From positions 1 to 25,057 of the forward strand of contig JBBRQP010000045.1 in NCBI GenBank assembly GCA_038226175.1: 25,057 nucleotides of DNA, read 5' to 3'. Made by a program: the position numbers and the translations under genes. This DNA is from JBBRQP01 sp038226175 (GTDB lineage Bacteria; Cyanobacteriota; Cyanobacteriia; Gloeobacterales; Anthocerotibacteraceae). Shown one piece after another: positions 23,999 to 25,057 of this stretch. Positions within the stretch are counted from its first letter, which is position 1. Each line of letters starts with the position of its first letter. The notes beneath the pieces were generated by a model. That model did not search any database. It was given only the letters and a program-made list of their open reading frames with translations, and was not told the origin of the DNA.

Positions 23999-24193
23999 CA
24001 ACGCTGATTCGGATGATGTTGGTAGCTTGTATAAGTCCTCACAACATTGGATAGATTATTGCTACTGCCCCAAAACAGTAAGGTTGCTTGGCGGCAGACA
24101 GCCTATGGCAAGCCACTAGTATTACGATTTATCGCATCAATAATTTCTTTTCTATACCGATAGCTCTTTGCTTGAGTCTTTCGGATGAAGTCG

Positions 24194-24937
24194 TTACAAA
24201 CTTCTCTTTTCAGGCTTACGACCTAGTATATGTAAAGTAGTCAGATCATCCCAGATTCCCTGCTTAGTTTGAAGGGCTTCTAGTTCTGCGTCAAATTCAG
24301 CTTTGGCTTGCGCCAACTGTGCTGATGAAAGTTGCGATAACCCATTACCAGATACTTTTAGAGAGATAGATGAAGGATGTACAACGACTCTTTCCCAGGT
24401 TGCTTTTGCTCTATCTAAATTCGTATAGCTGCCGTGCTGCTCTATTTTGACTTCAACTGCCTCAAAACCACTATTGATAAACAAATTTTGACACTGCTCA
24501 ACTGATCCGATGCGATTGCTAGGTTCTAACGAAATGCCGTATTTTGCAAATACTCTTCGCAGGACAACAGCGCCAATATACGCTGTATCAGCAGGAGTAT
24601 GAATACTAATTCGGCCACTAGGTTTGAGAAATTGATGCCATAGACGTAATGCAGATTCTTTATCTTCTATCCAGGGAAATGTATTTGCAGACAAAACATG
24701 GTCAAAATGATGAATTGGATAATCGAGAGCCTCAGCATCTGCAAGTTGAAACTTCACGTTATTGAGTTCTAATGCATCAACTTTGCTTTGCGCTTGCTTC
24801 AGCATTTTAGCAGAAATATCTATTCCAATAATCTGCCCCTGATCTCCAACGACTTGAGCTGCTGCGATCGCAAGGTGACCGGTTCCTGTTCCAATATCTA
24901 AAACAGTCTGCCCAGCACTAATACTCTTTCCGTTTGA
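24194..24937 (-). pseudogene. class I SAM-dependent methyltransferase, 5'-truncated
   Basis: The reading frame ends at 24194 and is open to 24937 on the minus strand, where an in-frame TAA (24940-24938) stops it. Motif I, T-V-L-D-I-G-T-G-T-G-H-L-A, and the acidic G-I-D-I-S-A-K lie upstream of the first ATG (24805-24803). A protein starting there would therefore lack its SAM-binding loop, and no ATG, GTG or TTG is available before the TAA. The remainder is typical methyltransferase type 11: A-D-A-E-A-L, then F-D-H-V-L-S-A-N-T-F-P-W-I, ending I-L-G-R-K-P. About 40-60 N-terminal residues of a normal enzyme appear to be missing. The base composition is clearly more AT-rich than the genes to its left, suggesting transfer. 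A frameshift or sequencing error near 24930 is an alternative to true truncation. Confidence 0.7.
24864..24871. other. single HIP1 palindrome (GCGATCGC)
   Basis: The highly iterated palindrome of many cyanobacteria occurs here once, inside the methyltransferase remnant, and I found no other copy by eye in the window. Chance alone predicts about 0.4 copies in 25 kb. Confidence 0.85.
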
Positions 24938-25057
24938 TTAGCAGGTTTTTGTTCTGGGCCACCAGTGGTAGAACAAGTATCTCTTGAGCAACTCGGTCTG
25001 CTTTGATAAACTACGACATCGTTGCTCTAATCGCTCTTCCACTTCTTCAATCGTCAC
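24938..25057 (-). CDS. unidentified reading frame cut by the window edge
   Basis: On the minus strand a frame runs from the window edge (a GTG at 25057-25055, possibly not the real start) to TAA 24940-24938: 39 residues, very charged at first (T-I-E-E-V-E-E-R-L-E-Q-R) and ending H-W-W-P-R-T-K-T-C. It is in the same frame as the methyltransferase remnant beyond the stop, yet does not look like a methyltransferase N-terminus. It could be the tail of another gene, of a mobile element, or non-coding sequence. No family is recognised. Confidence 0.2.
   Translation of the reverse strand: MTIEEVEERLEQRCRSLSKQTELLKRYLFYHWWPRTKTC

Noticed and set aside
23999..24193. RNA gene or remnant gene in the gap after the amidase
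   Set aside because: Only short imperfect repeats (for example GCTTG/CAAGC) are visible; there is no tRNA fold, strong hairpin or coding frame.

Overview
The window looks like the chromosome of a cyanobacterium. The evidence is a photosystem II-type S4 RNA-binding protein, a Gap2-type (photosynthetic, dual-cofactor) GAPDH, an ArsA/Get3-like ATPase with a C-terminal HSP20-like domain, a TIGR04376-type coiled-coil protein, and pyruvate kinase with a fused PEP-utilising domain. The intact HIP1 palindrome GCGATCGC, very frequent in many cyanobacteria, was found only once by eye, in the AT-rich right end. Ribosomal protein S4 is of the four-cysteine (zinc) type and sits between rpsK and rpoA, which as I recall is not the usual cyanobacterial form or position. 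A deep-branching or otherwise atypical cyanobacterium is a reasonable inference, but the lineage is not proven.

Layout. 1-117 is one end of an IS256-family element on the minus strand. 124-764 is a decayed membrane-anchored, proline-rich gene with an in-frame TGA and a -1 frameshift, followed by a one-base-overlapping coiled-coil gene (764-1294). Then come tRNA-Ser(GCU), the PSII S4 protein, an orphan 115-aa gene, a secreted beta-propeller protein and pyk. On the minus strand are sppA and a polytopic membrane protein, convergent with pyk. On the plus strand follow a cytochrome b-type membrane protein and a Tat-lipoprotein molybdopterin oxidoreductase, with a 19-codon hydrophobic ORF overlapping its stop, and then the ArsA-like ATPase. 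The ribosomal/RNA polymerase alpha block is rpmJ-rpsM-rpsK-rpsD-rpoA-rplQ. It starts at a good sigma70-type promoter and ends at a strong hairpin shared with the convergent gap2. trmL diverges from gap2.

Right part. A heavy-metal-type RND efflux operon (pump, then adaptor lipoprotein, then outer-membrane channel) has both junctions overlapped as TAATG. It is followed by a secreted amidase-signature enzyme. The last kilobase is visibly more AT-rich and holds a class I methyltransferase whose 5' end is lost, next to an unidentified partial reading frame.

How the genes fit together. Most of the window is housekeeping: translation, transcription, central carbon metabolism, protein quality control and tRNA modification. 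The accessory material is the metal-type efflux operon, the periplasmic Mo/cytochrome b pair, the secreted beta-propeller and amidase, and two disturbed edges (IS plus pseudogene on the left, truncated methyltransferase on the right). I see no CRISPR array, prophage, toxin system or clearly new defence system. The most interesting items are the zinc-type S4 in the alpha operon, the slippery-sequence pseudogene beside the IS end, the 19-codon ORF overlapping the Mo enzyme, and the unusual beta-propeller architecture.
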